NCBI RefSeq assembly: GCF_033807575.1
Contig: NC_084703.1
Location: 434,001-498,000 of the forward strand
Length of the DNA stretch: 64,000 nucleotides
From: Cydia pomonella
Taxonomy: Eukaryota; Arthropoda; Insecta; Lepidoptera; Tortricidae
Direction of reading: 5' to 3'
Position 1 is the stretch's first letter, and each line of letters opens with the position of its first letter. Below are positions 10,093 to 21,373 of the stretch, piece after piece. A program made the position numbers and the translations under genes. The notes under the pieces are model-generated. The model saw only the letters and a list, made by a program, of their open reading frames with translations, had not been told where the DNA came from and made no database searches.

Positions 10093-12645
10093 CCGCCATC
10101 TTGGATTTGGGCATTTAAGCTCAGATTAAGATGAAAATCGATATCTGAGGATCCCAGAGGATCTTTATTATGATTCTGAGGTTAAATTTTTAGAAAACGC
10201 ACGCCATTTTTGATTTCGGCATTTAAGCTCAGATTCAGATGTAAATCTATATCTGAGGATCCCAGAGGACCTTTATTATGATTCTGAGGTCAAATTTTTA
10301 GAAAACGCACGCCATTTTAAATTTCGGCATTTAAGCTCAGATTGAGATGAAAATCGATATCTGAGGATCCCAGAGGACCTTTATTATGATTCCGAGGTCA
10401 ATTTTTTAGAAAACGCACGCCATTTTTGATTTCGGCATTTAAGCTCAGATTCAGATGAAAATCGATATCTGAGGATCCCAGAGGATCTTTATTATGATTC
10501 TGAGGTCAAATTTTTAGAAAACGCACGCCATTTTTGATTTTGGCATTTAAGCTCAGATTCAGATGAAAATCGATATCTGAGGATCCCAGAGGACCTTTAT
10601 TATGATTCCGAGGTCAAATTTTTAGAAAACGCACGCCATTTTAAATTTCGGCATTTAAGCTCAGATTAAGATGAAAATCGATATCTGAGGATCCCAGAGG
10701 ATCTTTATTATGATTCTGAGGTCAAATTTTTAGAAAACGCACGCCTTTTTTGATTTCGGCATTTAAGCTCAGATTCAGATGTAAATCGCTATCTGAGGAT
10801 CCCAGAGGATCTTTATTATGATTCTGAGGTCAAATTTTTAGAAAACGCACGCCATTTTAAATTTCGGCATTTAAGGTCCGATTAAGATGAAAATCGATAT
10901 CTGAGGATCCCAGAGGATCTTTATTATGATTCTGAGGTCAAATTTTTTGAAAACGCACGCCATTTTTGATTTCGGCATTTAAGCTCTGATTGAGATGAAA
11001 ATTGATATCTGAGGATCCCAGAGGACCTTTATTATGATTCCGAGGTAAAATTTTTAGAAAACGCACGCCATTTTAAATTTCGGCATTTAAGCTCAGATGA
11101 AAATCGATATCTGAGGATCCCAGAGGACCTTTATTGTGAATCTGAGGTCAAATTTTTAGAAAACGCACGCCATTTTTTGTTTCGGCATTTATGCTCAGAT
11201 TAAGATGAAAATCGATATCTGAGGATCCGAGTGGACCTTTATTGTGAATCTGAGGTCAAATTTGTAGAAAACGCACGCCATTTTAAATTTCGGCATTTAA
11301 GGTCCGATTAAGATGAAAAACGATATCTGTGGATCCCAGAGGACCTTTATTGTGAATCTGAGGTCAAATTTTTAGAAAATGCACGCCATTTTTGATTTCG
11401 GCATTTAAGCTCAGATTAAGATGAAAATCGATATCTGAGGATCCCAGAGGATCTTTATTATGATTCTGAGGTCAAATTTTTAGAAAACGCACGCCATTTT
11501 TGATTTCGGCATTTAAGCTCAGATTCAGATGTAAATCGATATCTGAGGATCCCAGAGGACCTTTATTATGATTCTGAGGTCAAATTTTTAGAAAACGCAC
11601 GCCATTTTAAATTTCGGCATTTAAGGTCCGATTAAGATGAAAAACGATATCTGTGTATCCCAGAGGACCTTTATTGTGAATCTGAGGTCAAATTTTTAGA
11701 AAACGCACGCCATTTTTGATTTCGGCATTTAAGCTCAGATTCAGATGTAAATCGATATCTGAGGATCCCAGAGGACCTTTATTATGATTCTGAGGTCAAA
11801 TTTTTAGAAAACGCACGCCATTTTAAATTTCGGCATTTAAGCTCAGATTGAGATGAAAATCGATATCTGAGGATCCCAGAGGACCTTTATTGTGAATCTG
11901 AGGTCAAATTTTTAGAAAACGCACGCCATTTTTTGTTTCGGCATTTATGCTCAGATTAAGATGAAAATCGATATCTGAGTATCCCAGAGAATCTTTATTA
12001 TGATTCTGAGGTCAAATTTTTAGAAAACGCACGCCATTTTTTATTTCGGCATTTATGCTCAGATTCAGATGAAAATCGATATCTGAGGATCCGAGTGGAC
12101 CTTTATTGTGAATCTGAGGTCAAATTTGTAGAAAACGCACGCCATTTTAAATTTCGGCATTTAAGCTCAGATTAAGATGAAAATCGATATCTGAGGATCC
12201 CAGAGGACCTTTATTGTGAATCTGAGGTCAAATTTTTAGAAAACGCACGCCATTTTTTGTTTCGGCATTTATGCTCAGATTAAGATGAAAATCGATATCT
12301 GAGTATCCCAGAGAATCTTTATTATGATTCTGAGGTCAAATTTTTAGAAAACGCACGCCATTTTTTATTTCGGCATTTATGCTCAGATTCAGATGAAAAT
12401 CGATATCTGAGGATCCGAGTGGACATTTATCGTGAATCTGAGGTCAAATTTGTAGAAAACGCACGCCATTTTTAATTTCGGCATTTAAGGTCAGATTAAG
12501 ATGAAAATCGATATCTGAGGATCCCAGAGGACCTTTATTATGATTCCGAGGTCAAATTTTTAGAAAACGCACGCCATTTTTGATTTCGGCATTTAAGCTC
12601 AGATTGAGATGAAAATCGATATCTGAGGATCCCAGAGGACATATA
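10093..12645. repeat. Satellite array, 108-bp unit, ~23 copies
   Basis: Unit landmarks are GGCATTTAAGCTCAGATT, AATCGATATCTGAGGATCCC, AGAGGA(T/C)CTTTATTATGA and GAAAACGCACGCCATTTT. Spacing between successive GCATTTAAGC landmarks is exactly 108 (10111, 10219, 10327, 10435). One unit near 11090 is about 12 bases shorter. Variant units recur at multiples of 108 (TTTTTTGTTTCGGCATTTATG at about 11170, 11926, 12250), so blocks of three units have been amplified together. No open frame crosses the array. Confidence 0.97.
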
Positions 12646-12991
12646 TTATGAATATAACACTTACTTTTACTTTTCACTTTATCTAAATCCACGAATTCCA
12701 TGGTGAATGTCTTGCACTCGCGTTTCGACTCTGGCCTTGTCAGTGTCAGTCTTACTCAAGGGGCGACACTTAGAAATGTAGTTATCATTAGTTAAGATGG
12801 AGGCGATTTATATTAATTGAATCGAGACATCTCTAACTTTAGCTTAAAGTCGACTTCCGATTATGCAAACTACGCCACCAGATGTCACTATAAAATTGAT
12901 ACAATTTAAATATGTAAGTCGGACGTAAGGAATACAATCTCCATGTACCTACCAAAAAATGACCGTCCGTCCGTCACTAGTTAGGTAACGG
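12646..12991. other. Unique spacer between the 108-bp array and the inner inverted repeat
   Basis: About 350 bp without tandem repeats or a gene. It contains a short stretch (GTAAGGAATACAATCTCCAT) resembling the interior of the 40925-41585 element. Confidence 0.45.
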
Positions 12992-15568
12992 CGCACGGTG
13001 GGCTGAAAATCGGCCTTCAGAGAAATAGAAACCGAAGTCTTAAATTTGAACTTTTTTTTATTGGAATAGCTGTTGGGTTTTATTATGTCCCAAAATTAAT
13101 CTATCGTAAGTAGCGGCTAAGAATATATTATTGAAAAATAAAAAATAATAAACTACATTTAAATATACCTTAAACAAAACTACATAAAGCTAAAAAGGAA
13201 AAAGATTCAAAACTAAAACTACAACTAAAGTTATAAGTAAAAAATTGGCTCCAGCTCGGTGCCTTGTGGCAAGGTGCCTAGAAGGCTGGCGGCATTGCCG
13301 CGCTGGACAGCAATGCCAATGCGTTGTGCGAGGAAAGAGCCAGCCCTCTTGTCACCCGTTGCCTACACGAGGCGCTTCGAAAGCTCTTTAAAAATGTTGT
13401 GAGCGCCAGGTCCCCACGGCCCAAGGGTTTCCACCCCAAAAGGCTCAAACATATAGCTCAAATCTTAGCTAATTTGGTTGGAAAAATAATTAGTTATATT
13501 TTTTTTTTCAAAATCTTTGTATGGCGCGTATCAGAAAAATCGAGTTTTGTCCGAAAATAAAATTTAACCGTAATATCCTGACAGATGATTTTAAAACCAA
13601 TTATTCTTGATTTTCCACATAATTAAAATTTTCCTACGGGGTGCACTTTTTTTAAATCGATATATTTTATTTTAATACGGTTATACTCGTTATTTTGACT
13701 ACAAAAAATGAATTTGAGTTTGATCGAACCAATAACTTACGCGTAGTGAATTATGGATGTAATGGTTTTATTTTCAATTTTCTACTTGTAACTAATAATT
13801 TAATTTAATTTTGTAATGTTTATTATTTATCTACTTAATTAAAACAATGAGCAAAAGTTATTTCAGCATGAAAAAATAAGTTTTTTATTTTTTATTAAAT
13901 AAGTGCATACGGTAGAAAAGTTCGCGTTATGTCAAAATATTAGATATGTGTAAGTAATGCGCGTAACATCACAAATGAGATATCACTCAAACGCGTAATA
14001 TTGCATTACGCATCACTCCGAGAAACCAAGCATTACTCGAGCACATGACTGGCCGAAGCGCGCGTAAACTCATAAAGCATCAATATAGATTGACGCGGTA
14101 GTCGGTACGAAAGGTCCGTTCAAGTATATATACAATCCGCGTAATGTATAATGAGCAATGAGACGTGATGGTGTGATGTGTGATGTTTGTTTGCCATGTT
14201 ATCATTACTTTGCTATCCCGCTCGCACCCGCACTCACTGCTCGCTCGCTCTCATTCCGCAATGCTTTCGGAACACTTCGGATCGGTCCGCTCGGCCGGTC
14301 GGTAGCAGTCGCATTTGAGTTATTGCAAATTTCATTAAATTGATACGATAACAGATTTTTGCACCTGCAATCGATTTAAAACTGTAATGCGTTACCATAG
14401 AGCTTACAATGTTTTTAGTATTTTACCTATAATGATGCGGCTAAATGATAATTCGCTTGCGAGTTTGAATTTGACGAACAAAAACGTATTTACTGTTTAT
14501 TATTGTTGTGAAATGTTTGGTTTGGTTGACTTTTGCGGCAAACTAAATTAAGCACGAGTGAAGTTACTTATTTATCTTTAGTTTAATAGTGAGCTAGTGT
14601 TTACAGTACATTCTCATATCAGTATCATATCATAATTTTATTGATATACCCAAATAAAAATACTACCATGTGACTCTCGATGGCGTTATCTCATTAATTA
14701 ACAGATATATTCTTTTATTTTTTTTATATATGATGCATATTTTACGACTATAAAAATAAAAACATTACGATCTATCACATGGCGGTGAAAAAACGCAATT
14801 CGTAATAGATCGACGCGCCGATATGATACGCCCTAGAGTCCTAACACTCGCTGCGTAATGTAGTTAGTACTGTGATGAGTGTGATGTTGCCATCACGCGC
14901 GCGCCCGCGCGCTGTATTCGTTCGGGTAAATGTTTCGTTTCGAGTGATAAGTGATGTGATATCTCAGTGTAACATTACGTTTTCGAAAAAGTGATATGAT
15001 ATAGCATTACTTTTTGAAGTACTGTTTCGCGCATGTCTACAAATTATCCTTAATAATTGGTACTTAAATCATCTGCAAGGATATTACGGTATACCTTTAA
15101 TTTTTGAAAAAAAAAATCTATTTTACTCGTACGCTCCATACATTTGATTAAAACAAAAATTCACTACTCGTAGATTATTGGTTCGATCAAACCCAAATTA
15201 ATTTTTTGTAGTCAAAGTAACAAGTATAACCGTATTACAATAAAAAATTACTAAAAAAATACATCGATTTAAAAAAAGTGCACCCCGTAGGAAAATTCTA
15301 ATTGTGGAAAAATCAAGAATAATTGGTTTTAAAATCATCTGTCAGGATATTACGGTTAAATTTTATTTTCGGAGAAAACTCGATTTTTCTGATACGCGCC
15401 ATACAAAGATTTTGAAAAAAAAAAAAAATTATTATTTTTCCAACCAAATTAGCTAAGATTAATTTTTGGACATAATAAAACCCAACAAAAGCTATTCCAA
15501 TAAAAAAAGTTCAAAATTAATACTTCGGTTTCTATTTCTATGAAGGCCGATTTTCAGCCCACCGTGCG
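12992..15568. mobile_element. Long-inverted-repeat element inside the giant hAT
   Basis: The outer tip CGCACGGTGGGCTGAAAATC (12992) is inverted at the right as GATTTTCAGCCCACCGTGCG, ending 15568. Homology continues inward: 12992-13100 matches the reverse complement of about 15455-15568, and 13455-13750 matches that of about 15165-15465. The left arm is split by a 360-bp retroelement fragment. The centre (13900-15050) is less symmetric, with repeated GTAATG/CATTAC and GTGATG words and GC-rich patches. No transposase. The right tip abuts the 100-bp satellite without a gap. Confidence 0.82.
13101..13460 (-). pseudogene. Retroelement 3' end with RLE-type C-terminus
   Basis: Reading the minus strand gives MFEPFGVETLGPWGPGAHN, then KELSKRLV, one in-frame stop, ATGDKRAGSFLAQRIGIAVQ and RGNAASLLGTLPQGTELEP (coding about 13238-13455). 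It interrupts the left arm of the inner inverted repeat: AATCT occurs on both sides (about 13096-13100 and 13459-13464), a likely short target duplication. The same C-terminus occurs at six other loci. It matches the tail that follows a CCHC plus RPDG...WDAT endonuclease-like region at 53371-53955. Confidence 0.75.
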
Positions 15569-18500
15569 GCCGCCATCTTGGATTCCAAAATGGTCATCAT
15601 TTTCGAAATCTGCACTCCCTAAAACCTATAAAACGATATCCATGACGACTTTTATGACAGAGTGCACGGCCGCCATTTTGGATTCCAAAATGGTCATCAA
15701 TATCGAAAACTGCACCCCCTAAAACCTATAAAACGATATCCATGACGACTTTTATGACAGAATGCACGGCCGCCATCTTGGATTCCAAAATGGTCATCAA
15801 TATCGAAATCTGCACTCCCTAAAACCTATAAAACGATATCCATGACGACTTTTATGACAGAGTGCACGGCCGCCATCTTGGATTCCAAAATGGCCGCCAT
15901 CTTGGATTCCAAAATGGTCACCATTTTCGAAATCTGCACTCCCTAAAACCTATAAATTGATATCCATGACGACTTTTATGACAGAGTGCACGGCCGCCAT
16001 CTTGGATTACAAAATGGTCATCAATATCGAAATCTGCACTCCCTAAAACCTATAAAACGATATCCATGACGACTTTTATGACAGAGTGCACGGCCGCCAT
16101 CTTGGATTCCAAAATGGTCATCATTTTCGAAATCTGCACTCCCTAAAACCTATAAAACGATATCCATGACGACTTTTATGACAGAATGCACGGCCGCCAT
16201 CTTGGATTCCAAAATGGTCATCATTTTCGAAATCTGCACTCCCTAAAACCTATAAAACGATATCCATGACGACTTTTATGACAGAGTGCACGGCCGCCAT
16301 GTTTTATTCCAAAATGGTCACCATTTCCGAAATCTGCACTCCCTAAAACTTACAAAACGATATCCATGACGACTTTTATGACAGAGTGCACGGCCGCCAT
16401 CTTGGATTCCAAAATGGTCATCATTTTCGAAATCTGCACTCCCTAAAACCTATAAAACGATATCCATGACGACTTTTATGACAGAATGCACGGCCGCCAT
16501 CTTGGATTCCAAAATGGTCATCAATATCGAAATCTGCACTCCCTAAAACCTATAAAACGATATCCATGACTTTTATGACAGAGTGCACGGCCGCCATCTT
16601 GGATTCCAAAATGGTCATCATTTTCGAAATCTGCACTCCCTAAAACCTATAAAACGATATCCATGACGACTTTATGACAGAGTGCACGGCCGCCATCTTG
16701 GATTCCAAAATGGTCATCATTTTCGAAATCTGCACTCCCTAAAACCTATAAAACGATATCCATGACGACTTTTATGACAGAGTGCACGGCCGCCATCTTG
16801 GATTCCAAAATGGTCATCATTTTCGAAATCTGCACTCCCTAAAACCTATAAAACGATATCCATGACGACTTTTATGACAGAATGCACGGCCGCCATCTTG
16901 GATTCCAAAATGGTCATCATTTTCGAAATCTGCACTCCCTAAAACCTACAAAACGATATCCATGACGACTTTTATGACAGAGTGCACGGCCGCCATCTTG
17001 GATTCCAAAATGGTCATCATTTTCGAAATCTGCACTCCCTAAAACCTATAAAACGATATCCATGACGACTTTTATGACAGAATGCACGGCCGCCATCTTG
17101 GATTCCAAAATGGTCATCAATATCGAAATCTGCACTCCCTAAAACCTATAAAACGATATCCATGACGACTTTTATGACAGAGTGCACGGCCGCCATCTTG
17201 GATTCCAAAATGGTCATCATTTTCGAAATCTGCACTCCCTAAAACCTATAAAACGATATCCATGACGACTTTTATGACAGAATGCACGGCCGCCATCTTG
17301 GATTCCAAAATGGCCGCCATCTTGGATTCCAAAATGGTCACCATTTTCGAAATCTGCACTCCCTAAAACCTATAAATTGATATCCATGACGACTTTTATG
17401 ACAGAGTGCACGGCCGCCATCTTGGATTACAAAATGGTCATCAATATCGAAATCTGCACTCCCTAAACCTATAAAACGATATCCATGACGACTTTTATGA
17501 CAGAATGCACGGCCGCCATCTTGGATTCCAAAATGGTCATCATTTCGAAATCTGCACTCCCTAAAACCTATAAAACGATATCCATGACGACTTTTATGAC
17601 AGAGTGCACGGCCGCCATCTTGGATTCCAAAATGGTCATCATTTTTGAAATCTGCACTCCCTAAAACCTATAAAACGATATCCATGACGACTTTTATGAC
17701 AGAGTGCACGGACGCCATGTTTTATTCCAAAATGGTCACCATTTTCGAAATCTGCACTCCCTAAAACTTACAAAACGATATCCATGACGACTTTTATGAC
17801 AGAGTGCACGGCCGCCATGTTTGATTCCAAAATGGTCACCATTTTCGAAATCTGCACTCCCTAAAGCCTATAAAACGATATCCATGACGACTTTTATGAC
17901 AGAGTGCACGGCCGCCATCTTGGATTCCAAAATGGTCATCAATATCGAAAACTGCACCCCCTAAAACCTATAAAACGATATCCATGACGACTTTTATGAC
18001 AGAGTGCACGGCCGCCATCTTGGATTCCAAAATGGTCATCATTTTCGAAATCTGCACTCCCTAAAACCTATAAAACGATATCCATGACGACTTTTATGAC
18101 AGAATGCACGGCCGCCATCTTGGATTCCAAAATGGTCATCATTTTCGAAATCTGCACTCCCTAAAACCTATAAAACGATATCCATGACGACTTTTATGAC
18201 AGAGTGCACGGCCGCCATCTTGGATTCCAAAATGGTCATCATTTTCGAAATCTGCACTCCCTAAAACCTATAAAACGATATCCATGACGACTTTTATGAC
18301 AGAGTGCACGGCCGCCATCTTGGATTCCAAAATGGTCATCAATATCGAAATCTGCACTCCCTAAAACCTATAAAACGATATCCATGACGACTTTTATGAC
18401 AGAGTGCACGGCCGCCATCTTGGATTCCAAAATGGTCATCATTTTCGAAATCTGCACTCCCTAAAACCTATAAAACGATATCCATGACGACTTTTATGAC

Positions 18501-18828
18501 AGAATGCACGGCCGCCATCTTGGATTCCAAAATGGTCATCAATATCGAAATCTGCACTCCCTAAAACCTATAAAACGAAATCCATGACGACTTTTATGAC
18601 AGAATGCACGGCCGCCATCTTGGATTCCAAAATGGTCATCAATATCGAAATCTGCACTCCCTAAAACCTATAAAACGATATCCATGACGACTTTTATGGC
18701 AGAGTGCACGGCCGCCATCTTGGATTCCAAAATGGTCATCATTTTCGAAATCTGCACTCCCTAAAACCTATAAAACGATATCCATGACGACTTTTATGAC
18801 GAGTGCACAGCCGCCATCTTGGATTCCA
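15569..18828. repeat. Satellite array, 100-bp unit, ~32 copies
   Basis: Unit landmarks are GCACGGCCGCCATCTTGGATT, CCAAAATGGTCATCA, GAAATCTGCACTCCCTAAAA, CCTATAAAACGATATCC and ATGACGACTTTTATGACAGA. The CGGCCGCCAT landmark recurs every 100 (16091, 16191, 16291). Subtypes alternate: ATTTTCG or ATATCG, and AGAG or AGAA before TGCACG. Two rare variants (a partial unit giving a doubled GGCCGCCATCTTGG near 15885, and GTTTTATTCC at 16301) reappear about 1420 bases later (17305 and 17719), so a block of about 14 units was duplicated. Short frames inside are spurious. Confidence 0.97.
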
Positions 18829-19280
18829 AAGTAGAAGTCTACTTGAAACGGTACCGTACGGTACCCTTTCAACTGTAGCGGTACCGTTTGAAAAATGTAC
18901 CTATTACATTTTATTTATTCGGGTACCGTTATAGTTATATAGTTTTTCAATTGATACCCTTAGTTTAGGTATCGGTCTTGTGCGATTTTATTCGGGTACC
19001 GTTAGCTTTGGATACCTATTCAATGGATACCCTTTGTGTAGGTATCGGTCGTTTGCGATTTTATTCGGGTACCGTTACAGTTGTATAGCTTTTCAATTGA
19101 TACCCTTAGTTTAGATATCGGTCTTGTGCGATTTTATTCGGGTACCGTTAGCTTTGGATACCTATTCAATTGATACCCTTATCTTAGGTATCGGTCTTTT
19201 GCGATTTTATTCGGGTACCCTTAGCTTTGGATACCTATTCAATTGATACCTTTATTTTAGGTTACCGGTCTTTTGCGGTT
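18829..19280. repeat. Right subterminal 73-bp GGTACC repeats
   Basis: About five units with GATTTTATTCGGGTACCGTT, GGATACCTATTCAATTGATA and AGGTATCGGTCTT. GGGTACC recurs at 18921, 18994, 19067, 19140 and 19213, exactly 73 apart. The sequence theme (GGTACC, GGTATC) mirrors the left subterminal repeats without being a copy. Confidence 0.9.
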
Positions 19281-19300
19281 TTTCAGTCCCTGGGTCAAAC

Positions 19301-19370
19301 GGACGGATGGACAACAAAGTGATCTTATAAGGGTTCCGTTTTTTCCTTTCAAAGTACGGAACCCTTAAAA
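19301..19370 (+). mobile_element. Right part of the GGAACCC-type repeat split by giant hAT
   Basis: GGACGGATGGACAACAAAGT, then AAGGGTTCCG and TACGGAACCC complete the repeat begun at 9430. Confidence 0.8.
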
Positions 19371-19371
19371 T

Positions 19372-19621
19372 GCTATAGTCTGTATCTTTAGGTATTTAAA
19401 AAAAGGTAAACAAATAATTTGTACATTTTCGGGTAGTTTTAATATTTATTGGTTAACCCACCAAATACAAAACCGCCTGGATCTGTCACTAAACAACCTG
19501 ACTTTAAACCTACATTATTTGATCATGTAATGTTTTCATCTACCCTCAACTGCCTTAAGGAGCCATTTGAGGGTAGATTTTGTTTACCTTTTTTTAAATA
19601 CCTAAAGATACAGACTATAGT
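19372..19621. mobile_element. MITE with CTATAGTCTGTATCTTTAGG ends
   Basis: Inverted ends: CTATAGTCTGTATCTTTAGG at left and CCTAAAGATACAGACTATAG at right. The interior contains ACAAAACCGCCTGGAT and TCATCTACCCTCAACTG. A second copy is at 61706-61927. Confidence 0.85.
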
Positions 19622-20504
19622 CAAAAGTGGCGTTTTTGTTTGAAAAAACACCACCAATTTTGAGACTGACATATCCGATCTGGACCTAATAATTGACGTA
19701 TCTTAAAGTTCGAGTCGGACCGTAACTAGGTGTAAAGTGTGTTACCATAGAAAAGGAACTCGAACCCAACTCCTTTCTAAAACCATTAGTAGCCCCACCC
19801 AATATAACACTCGCGAGGGTGTCATACGTCATAATTTATTATCATACACGCGTAAAAAAAGAACATTAGTAACCTAAACGGTAACCGAAGATTTAGCCTC
19901 TACGTTTACCAACATAAAAACACATCTGTAAAACTGGAAGTCGTTTAAAATTGTACCGTATTTCATACGACATTCGAGTCATATGTTAACTGTTGATGTT
20001 TTTTGGTTGATTTGGTCGCAATTCATTAGTTTTTTTTTTTGATGAATGGTATAGGGAAGTTGTGGGTCATATTTGGTTTTATGCAGATTCTTGTTTTTAT
20101 GTGTCTAGTTTGAAATTTATATTCACTTTAAGTCACCAGTTATCTCAAAAAACGTATTTTTATACCGTAACATATAAACGACATCGTTTTCGTCCTTTAA
20201 CAAAGCGGCACTAAGTCATAGAGTCGTCTAACTAAGCTAACTTTCCACCGATTAAAAAAAAAAGTGAGTGTCTTTATACCTACGTCATATTTTTATAGAA
20301 ATTTGATATTAATGATGTCATTCCACACTTTGTCAATGCAAATGCTCTGCAGGGTTAGCATGCCGACTTTAAATATATCTTTCAAATTTAAGTAGGTATA
20401 GAACTTGAATGTGCAGTACTTAGTAAGGGTACATATTTATATTTTTATAAATGAAATTAATTGATAAGCATTTTATTGAAAGTAGAAAAAAACTATATAT
20501 CAAT
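19622..20504. other. No gene
   Basis: AT-rich sequence with no recognisable repeat or coding region. Confidence 0.35.
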
Positions 20505-20931
20505 AAATAAATAAATATTATAGGGACATTCTTAATCTCATTTCTAAGCTCAAGAAGGCTTTGAGGGTTTCCAGACTACGATATAATTATATATATAGTC
20601 CTCCTCATCGTTTTCGATGACGGCGACCCCAAATAAACACATTATGGACGTTGTCTAGCATGAGCCCTAATGTGGCTGGCCAGGCCGAACTTGCTATTAA
20701 ATACTCTATTGCACGCGTGACAATAAAGTTGGCCAGCTGCGTAGAACGTGTACACGTAGGAGGGCACGATATAATTATATAATATACAAATACTTAAATA
20801 CATAGAAAACATCCATGACTCAGGAATGAATATCTGTGCTGTGTAAATGCCCTAACCGGGATTCGAACCCAGGACTATCGGCTTCATAGGCAGGGTCACT
20901 ACCCACTAGGTCAGACGGGTCGTCACAATGA
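20505..20931 (-). mobile_element. SINE A, interrupted by a retroposed insert
   Basis: The reverse strand carries the SINE A head (ending near 20931, GTCAGACGGGTCGTC) and tail (AATAAATAAATATTATAGGG near 20510). A 172-bp insert at 20594-20765 separates the two halves. Confidence 0.85.
20594..20765. mobile_element. Short retroposon-like insert with 15-bp TSD
   Basis: Flanked by CGATATAATTATATA at 20579-20593 and 20766-20780. The insert runs from GTCCTCCTCATCGTTTTCGA to CGTGTACACGTAGGAGGG. A 15-bp duplication points to target-primed reverse transcription and not to a DNA transposon. The family was not identified. Confidence 0.7.
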
Positions 20932-21011
20932 CCGGCCGTAATATACGTATGTATATCAGAGCAAAAAATATAGACTTATAGAAGTTATAGAGCTTTGAGT
21001 TTATCAGTGAA

Positions 21012-21336
21012 GCGCTGGTGTCCTAGTGGTAGGAGCGTGCGACTTGGAATCCGGAGGTCGCGGGTTCAAACCCCGGCTCGTACCAATGAGTTTTTCGGAA
21101 CTTATGTACGAAATATCATTTGATATTTACCAGTCGCTTTTCGGTGAAGGGAAACATCGTGAGGAACCTGAACTAATACTAACAAGGCTTAGTTTACCCT
21201 CTGGGTTGGAAGGTCAGATGGCAGTCGCTTTCGTAAAAACTATTGCCTACGCCAAATCTTGGGATTAGTTGTCAAGCGGACCCCAGGTTCCCATGAGCCG
21301 TGGCATAATGCCGGGATAACCCGAGGAAGAAGAGAT
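21012..21336 (+). mobile_element. SINE family B (tRNA-derived)
   Basis: Head AGCGCTGGTGTCCTAGTGGT and B-box-like GCGGGTTCAAACCCC. The body has ATGAGTTTTTCGGAACTTA, ATATCATTTGATATTTACCA and AAACATCGTGAGGAA. It ends CCATGAGCCGTGGCATAATG and CGGGATAACCCGAGGAAGAAG. The 80-aa frame across it is a SINE translation, not a gene. Other copies are at 31064, 47916, 50949 and 59915, all on the minus strand. Confidence 0.88.
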
Positions 21337-21373
21337 TGGGTTTTAAATCGATTCAGGCGTTATACTTAATTTT

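Larger units (their letters stand above)
9667..19292. mobile_element. Giant non-autonomous hAT-like transposon carrying satellites
   Basis: Begins CAGGGACTGAAAA (9667-9679) and ends with its exact inverse TTTTCAGTCCCTG (19280-19292). Flanks are the identical 8-mer GGTCAAAC (9659-9666 and 19293-19300). An 8-bp TSD with CAGGG termini is the hAT signature. Order inside: GGTACC-rich subterminal repeats, 108-bp array, 350 bp unique, 2.6-kb long-inverted-repeat element, 100-bp array, and 73-bp GGTACC-rich subterminal repeats. No transposase frame is present; the only protein trace is an inserted retroelement fragment. At 9.6 kb with about 60% tandem repeat, this is an unusual cargo for a hAT derivative. 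Confidence 0.88.

Noticed and set aside
15540..15722. 60-aa frame in the satellite
   Set aside because: Spans the inverted-repeat tip and two satellite units; a by-product of the tandem repeat.
10093..18828. CRISPR-like regular repeats
   Set aside because: Units are contiguous with no unique spacers and are 100-108 bp; this is satellite DNA in a eukaryote.
21026..21268. 80-aa frame, similar to frames at 31134-31364, 47945-48127, 50882-51160 and 59825-60244
   Set aside because: All are translations of SINE family B in the same phase; the conserved peptide MSFSELMYEISFDIYQ reflects copying of the SINE, not a protein.
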